This document shows positions 45,776-56,412 of a stretch of 64,000 bases of DNA, one piece after another. Made by a program: the position numbers and the translations under genes. Under the pieces are notes generated by a model. It searched no databases. It worked only from the letters and a program-made list of their open reading frames with translations, and was not told the origin of the DNA. Positions within the stretch are counted from its first letter, which is position 1; every line of letters begins with the position of its first letter. Where the stretch lies: the NCBI RefSeq assembly GCF_037392515.1, contig NC_090280.1, forward strand, positions 59,347,504 to 59,411,503. The letters are read 5' to 3'. This stretch comes from Haliotis asinina. Lineage: Eukaryota > Mollusca > Gastropoda > Lepetellida > Haliotidae.

Positions 45776-46424
45776 GTTCTGTTTCAAACTCATTTTGAAT
45801 AGGATGAAGTGTTTAACGTAAAGCATTGTCTTACGCCGCATGACGTCGTGAAGACATCTGTACGGCGAGAATCAATCTGTATACATGCACAAACATTTTT
45901 ATACTGTAGCATATTCTTGAACACATACCAGAACGTCGTACATGGCTCACGTAAATGACTTTAAAGTGTTTGACATTTCAGTATAATCAGCCATTGTTAA
46001 GTAAAGAAACATACCATATTATGCCATGAACTCATAAGACGTTACCGTAATGTCACAATACTTTTTGACATGGTTTATCCCAAATTTTCCCCGTTTGACT
46101 TCAACTGATTCATAGGACATGATACATTTAAAGCCTAACTATTGCAATATTTTGTCTTCATTAGTGATATATATTTACACATGAAATCAGACGCTTTATC
46201 GCATCTAAAACACATATCCGTCGCTGCTATTATAACATATTCATATCAATGCTCAGCTTGCAATACAACATATCAGTTTGAACAATGTGCACATAACTTT
46301 ACCACATTGAAATTTGGTTAACCGATACAAATATATATTACATATAATAACCTACATATTCATTATATGAAACACACAGTTATTGAATATCCTATATCTT
46401 AGTGTTAGCCACATGTGTTTTCCT
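45776..46424. other. Interior of foldback-like element, unassigned
   Basis: AT-rich; no recognisable protein. Confidence 0.3.
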
Positions 46425-46490
46425 TAAAAAAATAAATAATAAAATACAAAATAAATAAATAAATAAAAATAAAAATAAAAATAAAAAAAC
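46425..46490. repeat. A-rich microsatellite (AAAT/AAAAT)n
   Basis: AATAAATAAATAAATAAAAAT run. Confidence 0.9.
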
Positions 46491-46533
46491 CTGCCACACA
46501 GTTCTCCACTTTGCCGCGGTTGGTAGGCTTATA

Positions 46534-47828
46534 TAGTCTGGTTCATAATTATTGAGAATTTGTCTTCTTACTTTGAGCTATCCTAACACCTCAACTGATT
46601 CACTGATACTTAAAACTAAGTAATGGTATAAGGGAGGTAACTCATCTTGACCTACTGAGTATAGTACAATTAGAGTTACCTCCCCTGAATTTGTAGCAGA
46701 CGTCATTTTCCTCAGCACTGTCAACAATGTCTGCTGAAGATAAAAGAAGGTTGATTTTTGAGTTGTGTAATCAAGGAATTGATGATGTAAATACACTGGC
46801 AGAGAGAACAGGAACTCCTCTTTCTACTGTGTATAGGATTAGGAAGAATTTTAAAGAGGGAAAGGATTTTGGGCATCAGAAAGGAGCAGGGAGACCCAGA
46901 AAATTGGACTTCTCAGATCGCGTCCGGCTGGGAATTTTAGCGTCTAAAAAGCAAAGGGCAAGCATCTCCAACATCAGGTATGAAATGATAGAAAGGGGAT
47001 CAACAGTTGTATCAAAATCTACAGTTAGAAGAAATTTGATTGATCTTGGATGGGAGAAAAAGACTGGAATTCTTTCTCCTCTCATGAAACAAGAACATAA
47101 AGACAGGCGTGTTGAGTGGTGTTTGGCACATGAAAACTTTGACTGGGAAAATGTGATTTTTACTGATGAAAGCTTAATATGGGTATATCCCAATAATGTG
47201 AAAATATTGACAAAGTCTGCGTCAGCACCGTTGTATCGACGACCTAAATACAGCCCAAAGTTTCATGTATGGGGAGGGATATCCTTATTAGGAACGACCC
47301 CGCTGTGTGTGTTTGAGGGAAATCTGAAGTCAACGCTACACTAACATGTTAGATAATTTTCTGCTTCCAAGTGCACATGTGTTTTATGGAAATGACTGGA
47401 TTTTGCAGCAAGATAATGATCCTAAACACACCGCAAAACATGCCAAGCAGTGGTTTCGGGAGAAAAATGTGACTGCATTACCATTTCCTGCATATAGTCC
47501 TGACTTAAATCCCATTGAGAACATTTGGGGGATAATGAAGGAATGTGTGAATCAAAAGGGGTTGACAAAAATTGAAGACATGAAGAGAGAAGTGGTCCGA
47601 TACTGGGACAGCATAACTCACGAGACACTAACCTCTCTGATAGGAAGTATGCCTACCCGTCTTAGACTGTGCCGTGAAGCTTAAGGAGACTTGATAAAAT
47701 ATTAAATTGTTATCTACACAACATGAAAAGGTCAGTTCACTTTCACAATACATTCAATTTTATCTGATTTGTTCTCGTTTAATAATATGAAATGCTTTAG
47801 CTATTCTCAATAATTTTGAACCATACTG
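46534..47828 (+). mobile_element. Tc1-like DNA transposon, nearly intact
   Basis: Inverted ends TAGTCTGGTTCATAATTATT (left) and its partner, reversed CAGTATGGTTCAAAATTATT (right), pair over about 26 bases with three differences. TA lies directly outside both (46532-46533 and 47829-47830). Length 1295 bp. It encodes one transposase on the plus strand. The insertion lies inside the foldback-like element. Confidence 0.93.
46727..47684 (+). pseudogene. Tc1-like transposase with one frameshift
   Basis: MSAEDKRRLIFELCNQGI starts a paired helix-turn-helix domain (TLAERTGTPLSTVYRIRKNF), then GAGRPRKL and a second helix-turn-helix. The three catalytic residues are all kept: Asp in VIFTDESLIW, Asp in LQQDNDPKHTAK and Glu in YSPDLNPIENIWGIM. 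The reading frame is shifted by one base between about 47325 and 47340 (frame 1 stops at 47342-47344; the rest continues as YTNMLDNFLLPSAH). C-terminus ends SMPTRLRLCREA. Apart from that break it looks full length, so it is a recent insertion. A sequencing error cannot be excluded. Confidence 0.92.
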
Positions 47829-47830
47829 TA

Positions 47831-49002
47831 GTAACGGAGAACACTGAAAACTAGTAAGTTCTGTTATGTATAACAGTATAGGTTGAGAAAACATTACGGG
47901 TGAGCCAGAACACATATATGGCCAACATCCTTTAACACTTAAACACAAACGCATACACATAGGTACTAATTCAGAAACACACTAACACACCCGAGCGGAT
48001 ACGAGGTGGAATAGATCCACGGCAAACCCCACTTGTCGCAATAGGCGGATAACGCCGATAGGATGGCACTTGCGGAACATGAAAGGCAATCCAAAGGGGA
48101 CCAACGTTTCACATATGTCCATTCACATGAGAATATGAGAATTCACAACTCAAGAATATGTCAGGCTTTGTGTTGAAAGTATGTCAACGAACATGTACGT
48201 TTCAAACAGTGCAGACTCACAATTAAATTAACATTGTAAGTCAGTTATTGGGCATTTGTTTCATGGTTCTATTTTCTTAAATCCACAATTCGATCAGAGA
48301 GCTAGATGTGTTACATACTGATCATTGCACCTATAACTACATTGTGGATCAAAACGCAAAAAACGTAATACATATAGTAGTTAATAATTAAGAACACACA
48401 TTGTCTTCACCTGTATGTAGTGTCAGTGCGTTTTGTAACACTTGTCCAAGAGCATTCGTTGGGGTACTCTCGGGTGGATTTTCAGGATGGTGAGTAGGAG
48501 ACGTAAGACAAAAGTCAGCGGTAGACTTGAAGTCAGCGCCAGCCATTTTTATTATAGTTGGGGCATAAAAGTCGAAATGGCTTTCCAGAGGGAGGAGTGT
48601 GATAAGAGGGGATACACCGAATGTTTGCTGAATAAATTACATAGACAAAGGATAGAATTTAGGTGCACTTTGGACATTTATTGAAAGAAATAGATCGTTT
48701 GAATAAATGAAGTTTTAAAGAAACGTAATCAGATGATTTTAGTCTATGACACAAATTTTCAAAAACTTTTCAACTCTGATTTCAGTCATTCCCTAGGCTT
48801 GCGAGTAACGTTTGACACTGTCAGTGTTATAAGTGCGTTAAGATGTGCAAAATCTGATTACATTTCACTATGCAACCCGGTTTGAAATAAAAACGCGTTT
48901 TGTAACAAACTACCAAAAAACGAAGAAATGTTAACATGTCATATCATGGAACAGATTTAAGGTTAGGTTTACACATACTGTCCTCAGCGGAAAGAACACA
49001 TA
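47831..49002. other. Interior of foldback-like element, unassigned
   Basis: No recognisable protein. GCGTTTTGTAACAAAC near 48891 hints at further decayed arm sequence. Confidence 0.3.
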
Positions 49003-49318
49003 ATAAAATCGTCGAAGTGCGAAACTTTTTTGGACTTAGAAAATTTTATTACAAAGTGCGTTGTTATTACAAAGTGGGTTGACTCAAGAGTAACCCGTTT
49101 TGTAATAACCCGTTATGTAATAAACTCGTTTAAGTGCAAAACTCTTTCGACTTAAAAATACTCTTACAAAGTGAGTTTTTATCACGAAGTGTTTTGGTTC
49201 GTGAGTAACAAGTTTGGCACTATCCCTTTGTGTAATAAAATCGTCTAAGTGCGAAACCTTTTTGGACTTAGAAAAATTTATTACAAAGTGCGTTGTTATT
49301 ACAAAGTGGGTTGCCACA
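49003..49318 (-). repeat. Right inverted arm of the foldback-like element
   Basis: Reverse-complement partner of 44136-44447; see there. Confidence 0.9.
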
Positions 49319-49370
49319 AGGCATCAGTGTGACGTCAGTTAGACTTCGATGTGTCCATGATTTAACTAAA

Positions 49371-49400
49371 TTTTCTCTTTCTCTTTCTCTTTCTCTTTTA
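49371..49400. repeat. Microsatellite (TTTCTC)n
   Basis: Four to five TTTCTC units. Confidence 0.9.
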
Positions 49401-52025
49401 CTCACAGGTAATCTGTGTTATTAATGCAATAATATGGTATCTTCATGACAGGACAGTAGGTCCCTGTTGGCTGGACGCATTAAGTTCTCTCTGCATGGCA
49501 AGATTAACAGAAATCGTTTTCCAAAACATTAGCTATTACCTTTCTGTGAAGTTATACCTTTGTCAGAATATATCAACACATTGCCAGCTAATGCATTCTT
49601 TTGTATGCTTTGATTTTCTGTTCACAAATTATGGTGAATATGGCACTTGTGTTCTCTGCTGAAGAGCGTGAGTTACTCCGGATATGTGTGTGTTTAATGG
49701 AGTGGAAGAGCTTTGCTTTTCTTCATGGCAATTTCCATTTTGCCCTGTCAGTCCACCCAAGGCTTCTGGTCGCTGTAGCTCTATTACGCCATGTTTCCTT
49801 GTAGTAGAACAGCTTCCAGAGGACATCCTCCCTCTTTCGAATCAACCATGATTTGGTAACATAGAAATTATTATCAAATTCTGCCTTATGTCTCATTTCA
49901 ACATACCCTTGATAAAGAAACAACAACAAAAACTGACAGCTGTTTAAGCAGCTAATGTGTTCACATGGCAGACTGGTTTCAGGGCAGGTATCCTGGGGTT
50001 AGGCCATAAACCGTTTAAAGTTCCTGCCACAGGAGTTTGTAACATAATTTCATGTATGGCCAATCAGAACGCTGGAACCTTTCATGGCTAAGATGGCGAA
50101 CGGTGACGACAGAGGCCTGTTGGCGATGAATAAGTGTGCATAAACCCATTATTTCAAGTAGGTGTGTGTCTGGAAAGAATGGTGATGAAAATGCGTCATC
50201 GATTCAGTATACTTTGTTGAACACGATGAAAGTATTCGGTAGGTTAATGGTTGAAATTGTATGCAGGCATTTCGGTCAGGAATCGAAAAGTCGCGATATT
50301 GTTGCGCTTCCCAAGACCCTAGCTCCCAAAGTACTGTCTTGATTTTAGTTACATACATGTATGTCTGATGTTGTTGATAAATTCATACACTTGAAATAAG
50401 TGTGCAGTTTTCTAATGGATGGCTTTGTGCTGCAGTTGCGTGTATGTTTTACGGTAGTGTTTTTCACAAATATGAAATATTGTATACTATGAATAATGCA
50501 TCAGGTGGTGTGTGTGATGACAATGTGTATAGATGTGTAGTTAAACATGCCACTTGATTATTGAATCCGATAGTCCTCACCTTAACCGTGATCTTTTGGT
50601 AGCAAGTTTCTGAGCATGACTTTTGATTGCTCGAATGGAGTTTACAGTTGCAAGTACCAGCTGTGACAGTTCGAGATAAAGAAGGTAAAGCTGCACTAGT
50701 GGGGCTTTTGGGGGCACGAAACTGAATTCGACACACATAGACATCAGATTAAATAAAATGATAAGTACAAGGAAATTGGTTGTCATTGCTTACACCAAAC
50801 TTGCCACGTGTAAAACACCAATTACCAACCAAAGACCTAAAATAGCTATGTTTTAGGAGCATGGAAATGCTAATTCTAACCAGTAAAATCATAAATATAC
50901 AGTCTGTCTGGACTCAAATATAAATATCTTAATCAATTGCAAGTGAAATTATTACGACTAACAACTTCTAACCATACGTCAACTTCCACTTTCAGAATTT
51001 GCATAAATTCAACTGTAAGGAAAAATGAATAAAATTGTCAACAATTTATTATATTTTTTAAATTTGCGTAGTGACCTCGTAAAACGCCTTTCATTTTACA
51101 CAGTGTTAAGATCCCACCACTGACAATGCGCTCCGTGATACCAGTTTATTTTCTCTTATCTATGACAAGAACACTGAATGGTCAATGCATCAAAATGTGT
51201 TTCCATACTAAACTAGTGGTGACTGATTTTCATGTATATTTTATAGTGTTCCGGGCAACAGGCTTGAGTCAGGTTTTGAAATCAGGTGGGTCGGTGTTGG
51301 TTATTTAAGAGTTCCGAAATTACATGTAGTACACCGTGCATAAAAAATCACTTGTCCTGAAATAGACCTTTGAAGTTATTCGATTTCAGAATGTCCTCCA
51401 TAAACGGAATCAATTTCAACTGACATTGGAGAGAGCTTATTCAAGGACTTTGACCTATTTAGAACCGTAAAAAATCGAAATTTCCACTTTTTGAAAATAT
51501 ACTTCATATATCTCTTAAGACTAACAGTAAATAATAACCTGAAGGTTCGATTAATGGTGTTTTAGCCGATTGGTTGAGGCTCGCCAATATTCAGCTGCAT
51601 CAACAACAAACAGAGCATTTGTAAAATACGTTTTTGTTGCCACTCATCATGTTCGATCATCTGCTTTGTACAGAGAACACGAATTCATGTTACGAAAGAT
51701 CATTTGGAAGCAACAATGACGTCGATGTGATGGATATTCTACCAAACTGGTGGCACCTTTATTTACATAATTTTTACACAAACAAAAAATGATTGTGTGG
51801 TGCCAAGTTGGATGGTTGATACTTCTACATAACAGGCTGATAGTTAGAATGCATTATTGACCAGTGGGTCTTACTGCAAGTGTAGATTAAATAGACATAG
51901 TGGACCATGGGTGGATAGTAAACTGTATCAAAAGACTGACGGGTTTCAGAAGACGCGTCTATGTTGCAGCAGGTGCTCGCTTGGTCACATACTTTCCTTG
52001 ACCAAGAGAAGAAGCCCGGAGTGAT
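49401..52025. other. Upstream spacer of gene D, no gene recognised
   Basis: Several open frames without recognisable products. 50050-50110 has CCAATCAG and AAGATGGCG, a promoter-like combination (see findings). Confidence 0.3.
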
Positions 52026-55000
52026 ATGGCGTCTAGAGTGTTCATGGGTTTATGTGTGATTGTGTTTCATATTTACTGTGCTCAAGCAGGTACGTCTACC
52101 CCCTTGGACATCGCTTTCTGCTGTACATGTCCTTGTTTGTCAGCTTTTGATGAGTTGAGTGAGCCTCAACACCCGTTATTCTTGTGACAAGAAGCATGGG
52201 CTCCTAAAGATTATTCTAAGCCGGACCTTCACTTGGTATCAAGCCTGCTTGTCATTAAACGCCGCACTCAGCAGTATTTCAGCAATCTATTGATAAACAG
52301 CATAAGCATCGATCTGAGCAACTGAGATATGATGAGATGTCAGCGATCCTGATCACCCAGTACATTTAGTCGCCTCTTACAACGTCCCCATGGCGCTCAC
52401 ACAGATAAGATAAGATGAGATAATCCTTTATTATCCCGAGGAAAATTTGTTGTGCATTGTATAAGTTAACAGATTATAAAGTTATAAGTTAACATCAAAT
52501 ATTCTCTGTACCAACAGACCAGCAGCTTCCAGCAGGAACATCCGGGTTCGATTCTACATGAGTATAATCTGGGAAGCTCAGGTCTGGCGTCCCCGAAGGG
52601 ATATTGTTGGAATATATTGCAAAAAGAGGCGGAAAACTCAACTTTTTTACATAAAAGGCTACTAACGGGATCGGGTGACTTAGCTGACACATGCCATCGT
52701 ATTGCAGTTATGTATATCGAGGCTTGTGATGTTGATCACTGGATTTTCTGGTCCAGATTCGATTAGGTACAGACCGTGTAGTGCATGTATGTCTGGACCA
52801 TTGCTGGTTGCGGCTTTATATAGCAATCAAATGAAGCTGATTTTCATTTAACAGTTCACCCGCGGCCGTTTCCTATTCCTATTCAAAACAGTTCGTTCTG
52901 TTCCGTCATCGTTTAAGATTATGGGGAAGTAAAAAAATATTAACGCCAAACTCAAAGCAATCAAGACTTAATGTACCATCTACCATTTTCGCTGAATTTT
53001 AATGATCCTTTCATATAGGCATCTATAATTATTATTTCCTTTGGCGTTTGGTGAAAAATGTTACGCAGGTAATTATGACGTCACTGATACTGACGTTATT
53101 TGTCATTACCGTTGGAGGGGATGGCCAGCTGTCCGAGAACTTTCATTGTTGTCAGGAAAATACCATCTCCACGACTACTCTCCTTATAATTGGTAATTCA
53201 TTAGTCCGAGTATTTTCATGCTATCAGGTAAATACGGTCTCTAATAATATACTCTCGTTATAAGGGGTAATTTAATGATCCGAGTATTTTCATGCGATAA
53301 GGAAAATACAATCTCCAAGAATATACTCTCCTCATAAGTGGTAATTTTATTTTCCGAGAACTTTCATGGTTGTCAGGTAAATACCGGCTCCAGGACTATC
53401 CTCTCCTTCTAAGGGGTAATTCAATGGTTCGAAAATTTTCTTGGTCGTCAGGAAATAACATCTCCAGGAATATACTCTCTTTCATAGGGGTTAGTTTTAT
53501 CTTTCTGGAAATTTCATGATTGTCAGCCAAATAGCATCTCTTGGAATCTACTGCCCTTTGTTTCTTCGACAGAGATCAACTTAGCGGAAAACAAGCCATC
53601 AAACGCTTCAAGTGGAGGGGCCAGTGCAGGTAGTTTGTTAAATGATGGACAGCCAGAATTGACATCGTGGAGCAGCGGAAGTTGTTTAGCCCTTGATGAA
53701 AGTGATCCCTGGTGGCAAGTCGATTTGCAAGGCAAGGTCATGGTGACAGAGGTCAGGGTCACGAGTAGAGGGGACTGCTGTCGTAAGTATGATAGAAAAT
53801 GACGTCACTAGGTCCCGATCCATAAAGCGCTCGTAACGTTACGAACATTCGTAAGGCTATACCTTTTTGTCGTGGACTTACGAATGGCGTGATACAAAGC
53901 CACAATTTGCAAAGTGTATGTGTAGCTCTACGTCATTCGTAAGCCTGTGACAAGCTATACAGTTGCGGTAGCTCGTAACTTTACGGACCGTTTGTGGATC
54001 GGGATCCGGCACCCTTATTCTCGAAACGTTCGTAGCCCTAAGAATCCTTAACTTTCATAGCAGTCAATGTGTTAAGAATGGATTTAAGACGTTCTTGGGG
54101 CTTCAAACGTTACGAGAATAGCTAGAGGCTCGCTGACTTGTTGGCTATCGATACAGACAATAGCGAGCGATGATCTTTGACGGAAATATCGGAGGCGTAA
54201 CTTTTGATAAAAAAATGTCCCAAATCTCTTGAAGAAAACAGCGTCCTGAACAAAATTAAGAAGCACGTCCTAAATCTCTATTTTTTCAGTCACAAACTTA
54301 AAGATCGATTATCGATGACTTAATGAATGATATTATCGATGATATCGAAGAATTTATTGAAACTTTTATTTCCGGAAATTGATCGTCCCCGGTTCGATTC
54401 AACTAATGTGTGAAGCCTATTTCTTGCGTCCTCAGACGTGATATTGCTAAGCGTGGCGTAAACCCATACACCCGAATTCTCTAGATAATTGGTCATGTTG
54501 TTGATCACTGTTTGCCGTCACACAGCTGGAATACTGCGTATTGTGGCGTTATACAAAATACGACCAAAACAAAAACACATGGAAATTTAGATACTTCTCA
54601 TACTTTCAGCTGAGAGACTTCGCGACTTCTCGGTTGATGTGTACGACATAAACCCTTCCATGTATCCCACGGCAGCTCCCCACAGCTGCCTTTACTACCC
54701 AGGAAGCGTCACTACTCGTGGTGTGACCCTGACCCTCCCCTGCGACAACGCCGTCACTGGACGCTTCCTACGTGTCTCCGGAGAAATATCGGGTCACCAT
54801 AGCGACCCCTTTCAGCTATGCGAGGTCCAGGTGTTTGGAGTGCAAACGTCGAGACTTACGACCTGTAAGTGTATCTTGTTTTGTTTAGTTACTGTTTTTA
54901 ATCCGCACTTCACCGCATTTTGCTCAGGTGCTCAGCAGCATAGACGAGGGACGGTTAGGTAGCCAAGTGGTAAAGGTAGTCGCTTGTTCCAAAATCTGGG

Positions 55001-55559
55001 TTCTAATCCCCACATGGGTACAAGGTGAAGCTCTTTCTGACGCTGTAATGTGCTAAATTAAACTAAAATCGCCAATTCAGCATGGACGCACCTTAAACGT
55101 TTGATTTGTGATTTGACAAAATTTTAAAAATCCACCAAAACGAGCAGACCAAACTTCATCAGATCTGACAAAAGCAATGTTTCCATTGCTCAGTCATGTT
55201 GTTTTACGGGACGCTACAGAGGTCGGCAAGTATAACGAGTCTTTATGAACCAAAGGTATTTTATTGATCCTTTGTGTTTTTTTCCAGGTGCATCATTTGT
55301 CCGATATGAAGGCAAACGTTTTAACACGCCACCGAGCAGTACAATGACTTTCGGCAGCAATGGCAGAGCAGCCTGTGCTTCCGAGTGTGAACGCGATATC
55401 GCATGCGCAGGATTCAATATCCGGTATCAGTCGACAGTCAACATCCTGTCGGAAGTCATGTGTGAGCTTATTAATGAAGCCACCATATCGGCCCAAGTAT
55501 TGGATGCTTCGTGGGATTGTTACTTGTATAAACCATGTCCAATCGCGTGCGGGATGTAA
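52026..55559 (+). CDS. Gene D: secreted F-type lectin with C-terminal PAN/apple-like domain
   Basis: Plus-strand exons 52026-52089, 53573-53782, 54610-54864 and 55288-55559 sum to 801 nt (266 residues). Exon 1 is a 21-residue signal peptide beginning MASRVFMGLCVIVFHIY and ending AQA before a GTACGT donor. The lectin domain spans about 22-176: NLAENKPS, DPWWQVDLQGK, RGDCCPER over the junction, GRFLRVSG and LCEVQVFGV. The PAN-like domain (177-266) starts ASFVRYEGKRF, has CASECERDIACAGFNI and CELI, and ends WDCYLYKPC. Acceptors cttcgacag, tactttcag and tttttccag are good. Intron 1 ends in a roughly 74-bp minisatellite; intron 2 carries two hairpin elements; intron 3 has a tRNA-type SINE. Gene E is its inverted paralogue about 6 kb downstream. 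An AATAAA-like signal near 56511 is conserved in gene E's 3' flank, which may mark the poly(A) site. Confidence 0.87.
52228..52395 (-). repeat. SINE-like repeat (family 1)
   Basis: Plus strand: TTAAACGCCGCACTCAGCAG, CATAAGCATCGATCTGAGCA, TTAGTCGCCTCTTACAAC. Intron 1 of gene D. Confidence 0.75.
52650..52825 (+). repeat. SINE-like repeat (family 1)
   Basis: CTACTAACGGGATCGGGTG, TGACACATGCCATCGTATTG, TGATCACTGGATTTTCTGGT. Intron 1 of gene D. Confidence 0.75.
53133..53571 (+). repeat. Minisatellite of about 74 bp, six units, reaching a splice acceptor
   Basis: Units begin near 53133, 53206, 53280, 53354, 53429 and 53505 with CCGAG-like starts, then TTTCATGNTNTCAGGAAAAT-type sequence and ATATACTCTCCTT. 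The last unit ends in the pyrimidine tract and cttcgacag acceptor of gene D exon 2. Confidence 0.85.
53811..54007. mobile_element. Hairpin element (MITE-like), 197 bp, in intron 2 of gene D
   Basis: Arms GGTCCCGATCCATAAAGCGC and (right end) CCGTTTGTGGATCGGGATCC pair. Inner CATTCGTAAGGC / GTCATTCGTAAGCC add a second symmetry. Confidence 0.75.
54013..54122. mobile_element. Hairpin element (MITE-like), 110 bp, in intron 2 of gene D
   Basis: Left arm TTATTCTCGAAACGTTCGTA and right arm CAAACGTTACGAGAATAGC pair over about 30 bases with mismatches. It lies directly beside the previous hairpin. Confidence 0.7.
54385..54555 (+). repeat. tRNA-type SINE piece followed by family 1 tail
   Basis: CCCCGGTTCGATTCAAC (B box), GTGTGAAGCCTATTTCTTG and GTGATATTGCTAAGCG belong to family 2 (54385-54480). 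54490-54555 reads ACACAGCTGGAATACTGCGT, a family 1 tail. Confidence 0.65.
54953..55070 (+). repeat. tRNA-type SINE (family 2), in intron 3 of gene D
   Basis: GGTAGCCAAGTGGTAAAGGTA (A-box style), GGGTTCTAATCCCCACATGG (B-box style) and the GTACAAGGTGAAGC body in the family order. Confidence 0.75.
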
Positions 55560-56104
55560 TTGTAGATGTGTATTTTGATGACTTTTCATTAACTTAGGAA
55601 TTTCAGCACTTAAGCAAACTGCGTAAATTGTATATAAACCGTTTCTTTTGCTGCTCAGTATATTTCCACGTGTACCTGGTGACAAATCTTTTCTAATATA
55701 TAGTCATCTATACCTCAACTTCATTGTAGTCTGTATACACCTTAAAAGCAGACTGTCCGTGAAGATCCTTTTCAGAATTAGTCCTCAACAACATAGACAT
55801 GTCGTCAGAAGCGGCTTATTAGGATTAACTGAGATGAAAAAACTACATATTATTTCAGAAGGGATAGCAATTCAAGAGAAATCAGATAAATATCTGACAA
55901 ACACCAACACGAACAATCCGAACATACAAACTAAAAGGGCCACAGTTAGTAATGGAATGTTTATCCCTGACTGGCTGAGAGTAGGATGAGCGGGAACTGA
56001 TCTGCACTTTTGATTTGTTTTCAGAAGTTGTTGCTTTTATTTATGCGCCTTGATGTACGCGCGCGTGTGCGTGTGTGTTGTTGGGGCTGTCTGAATAGTA
56101 TAGG

Positions 56105-56305
56105 TATGTGCCAGCAACATTCTGCTTATATGGCGCGGCGGTCTATAAACAATTCAGTGATGAGAACATGAGCATCGATTGACGCAACTGAGAATCGATG
56201 ATATGTATCAACCAGATCAGCGAGCCTGACTCCCCGGCGCTGTTAGTCGCCTCTTGCGACAAGCATGCGTTACTGTAGATCGGTGTTAGCCCGGGGGACA
56301 GGGGG
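56105..56305 (-). repeat. SINE-like repeat (family 1)
   Basis: Plus strand: ATATGGCGCGGCGGTCTATA, GAACATGAGCATCGATTGAC, GTTAGTCGCCTCTTGCGACA. Confidence 0.8.
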
Positions 56306-56412
56306 TATGTTTTTACGTCGCTATTCCAATATCACGGCGGAGACACAAGCAATGTGTGGCATGAAACCCGGTTTCGGCGCGACGACTGAACGCTTTAACC
56401 ACTATCCTACCC
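56302..56412 (-). repeat. tRNA-type SINE (family 2)
   Basis: Plus strand: TATTCCAATATCACGGCGG, GAAACCCGGTTTCGGCGCGA, GAACGCTTTAACCACTATCC; directly joined to the family 1 copy. Confidence 0.7.

Larger units (their letters stand above)
44136..49318. mobile_element. Foldback-like element with long sub-repeated inverted ends
   Basis: Ends TGTGGCAACCCA (44136-) and TGGGTTGCCACA (-49318) are exact inverse complements, and AGGCAT flanks both sides (44130-44135 and 49319-49324), fitting a 6-bp target duplication (8 bp, CAAGGCAT, if the right end is two bases shorter). Inverted arms run about 44136-44447 and 49003-49318. Each arm contains about 2.6 sub-repeats of roughly 115 bp built from TTTGTAATAAAATTTTCTAA and GATTTTATTACACAATGG type blocks. 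The interior (about 4.5 kb) has no recognisable transposase of its own; it contains a LINE scrap and a Tc1 element. Long, internally repeated ends are typical of foldback-type elements; the superfamily is unknown. Confidence 0.75.

Noticed and set aside
54953-55070. Functional tRNA genes
   Set aside because: A- and B-box-like heads belong to SINE copies; no full cloverleaf can be drawn.
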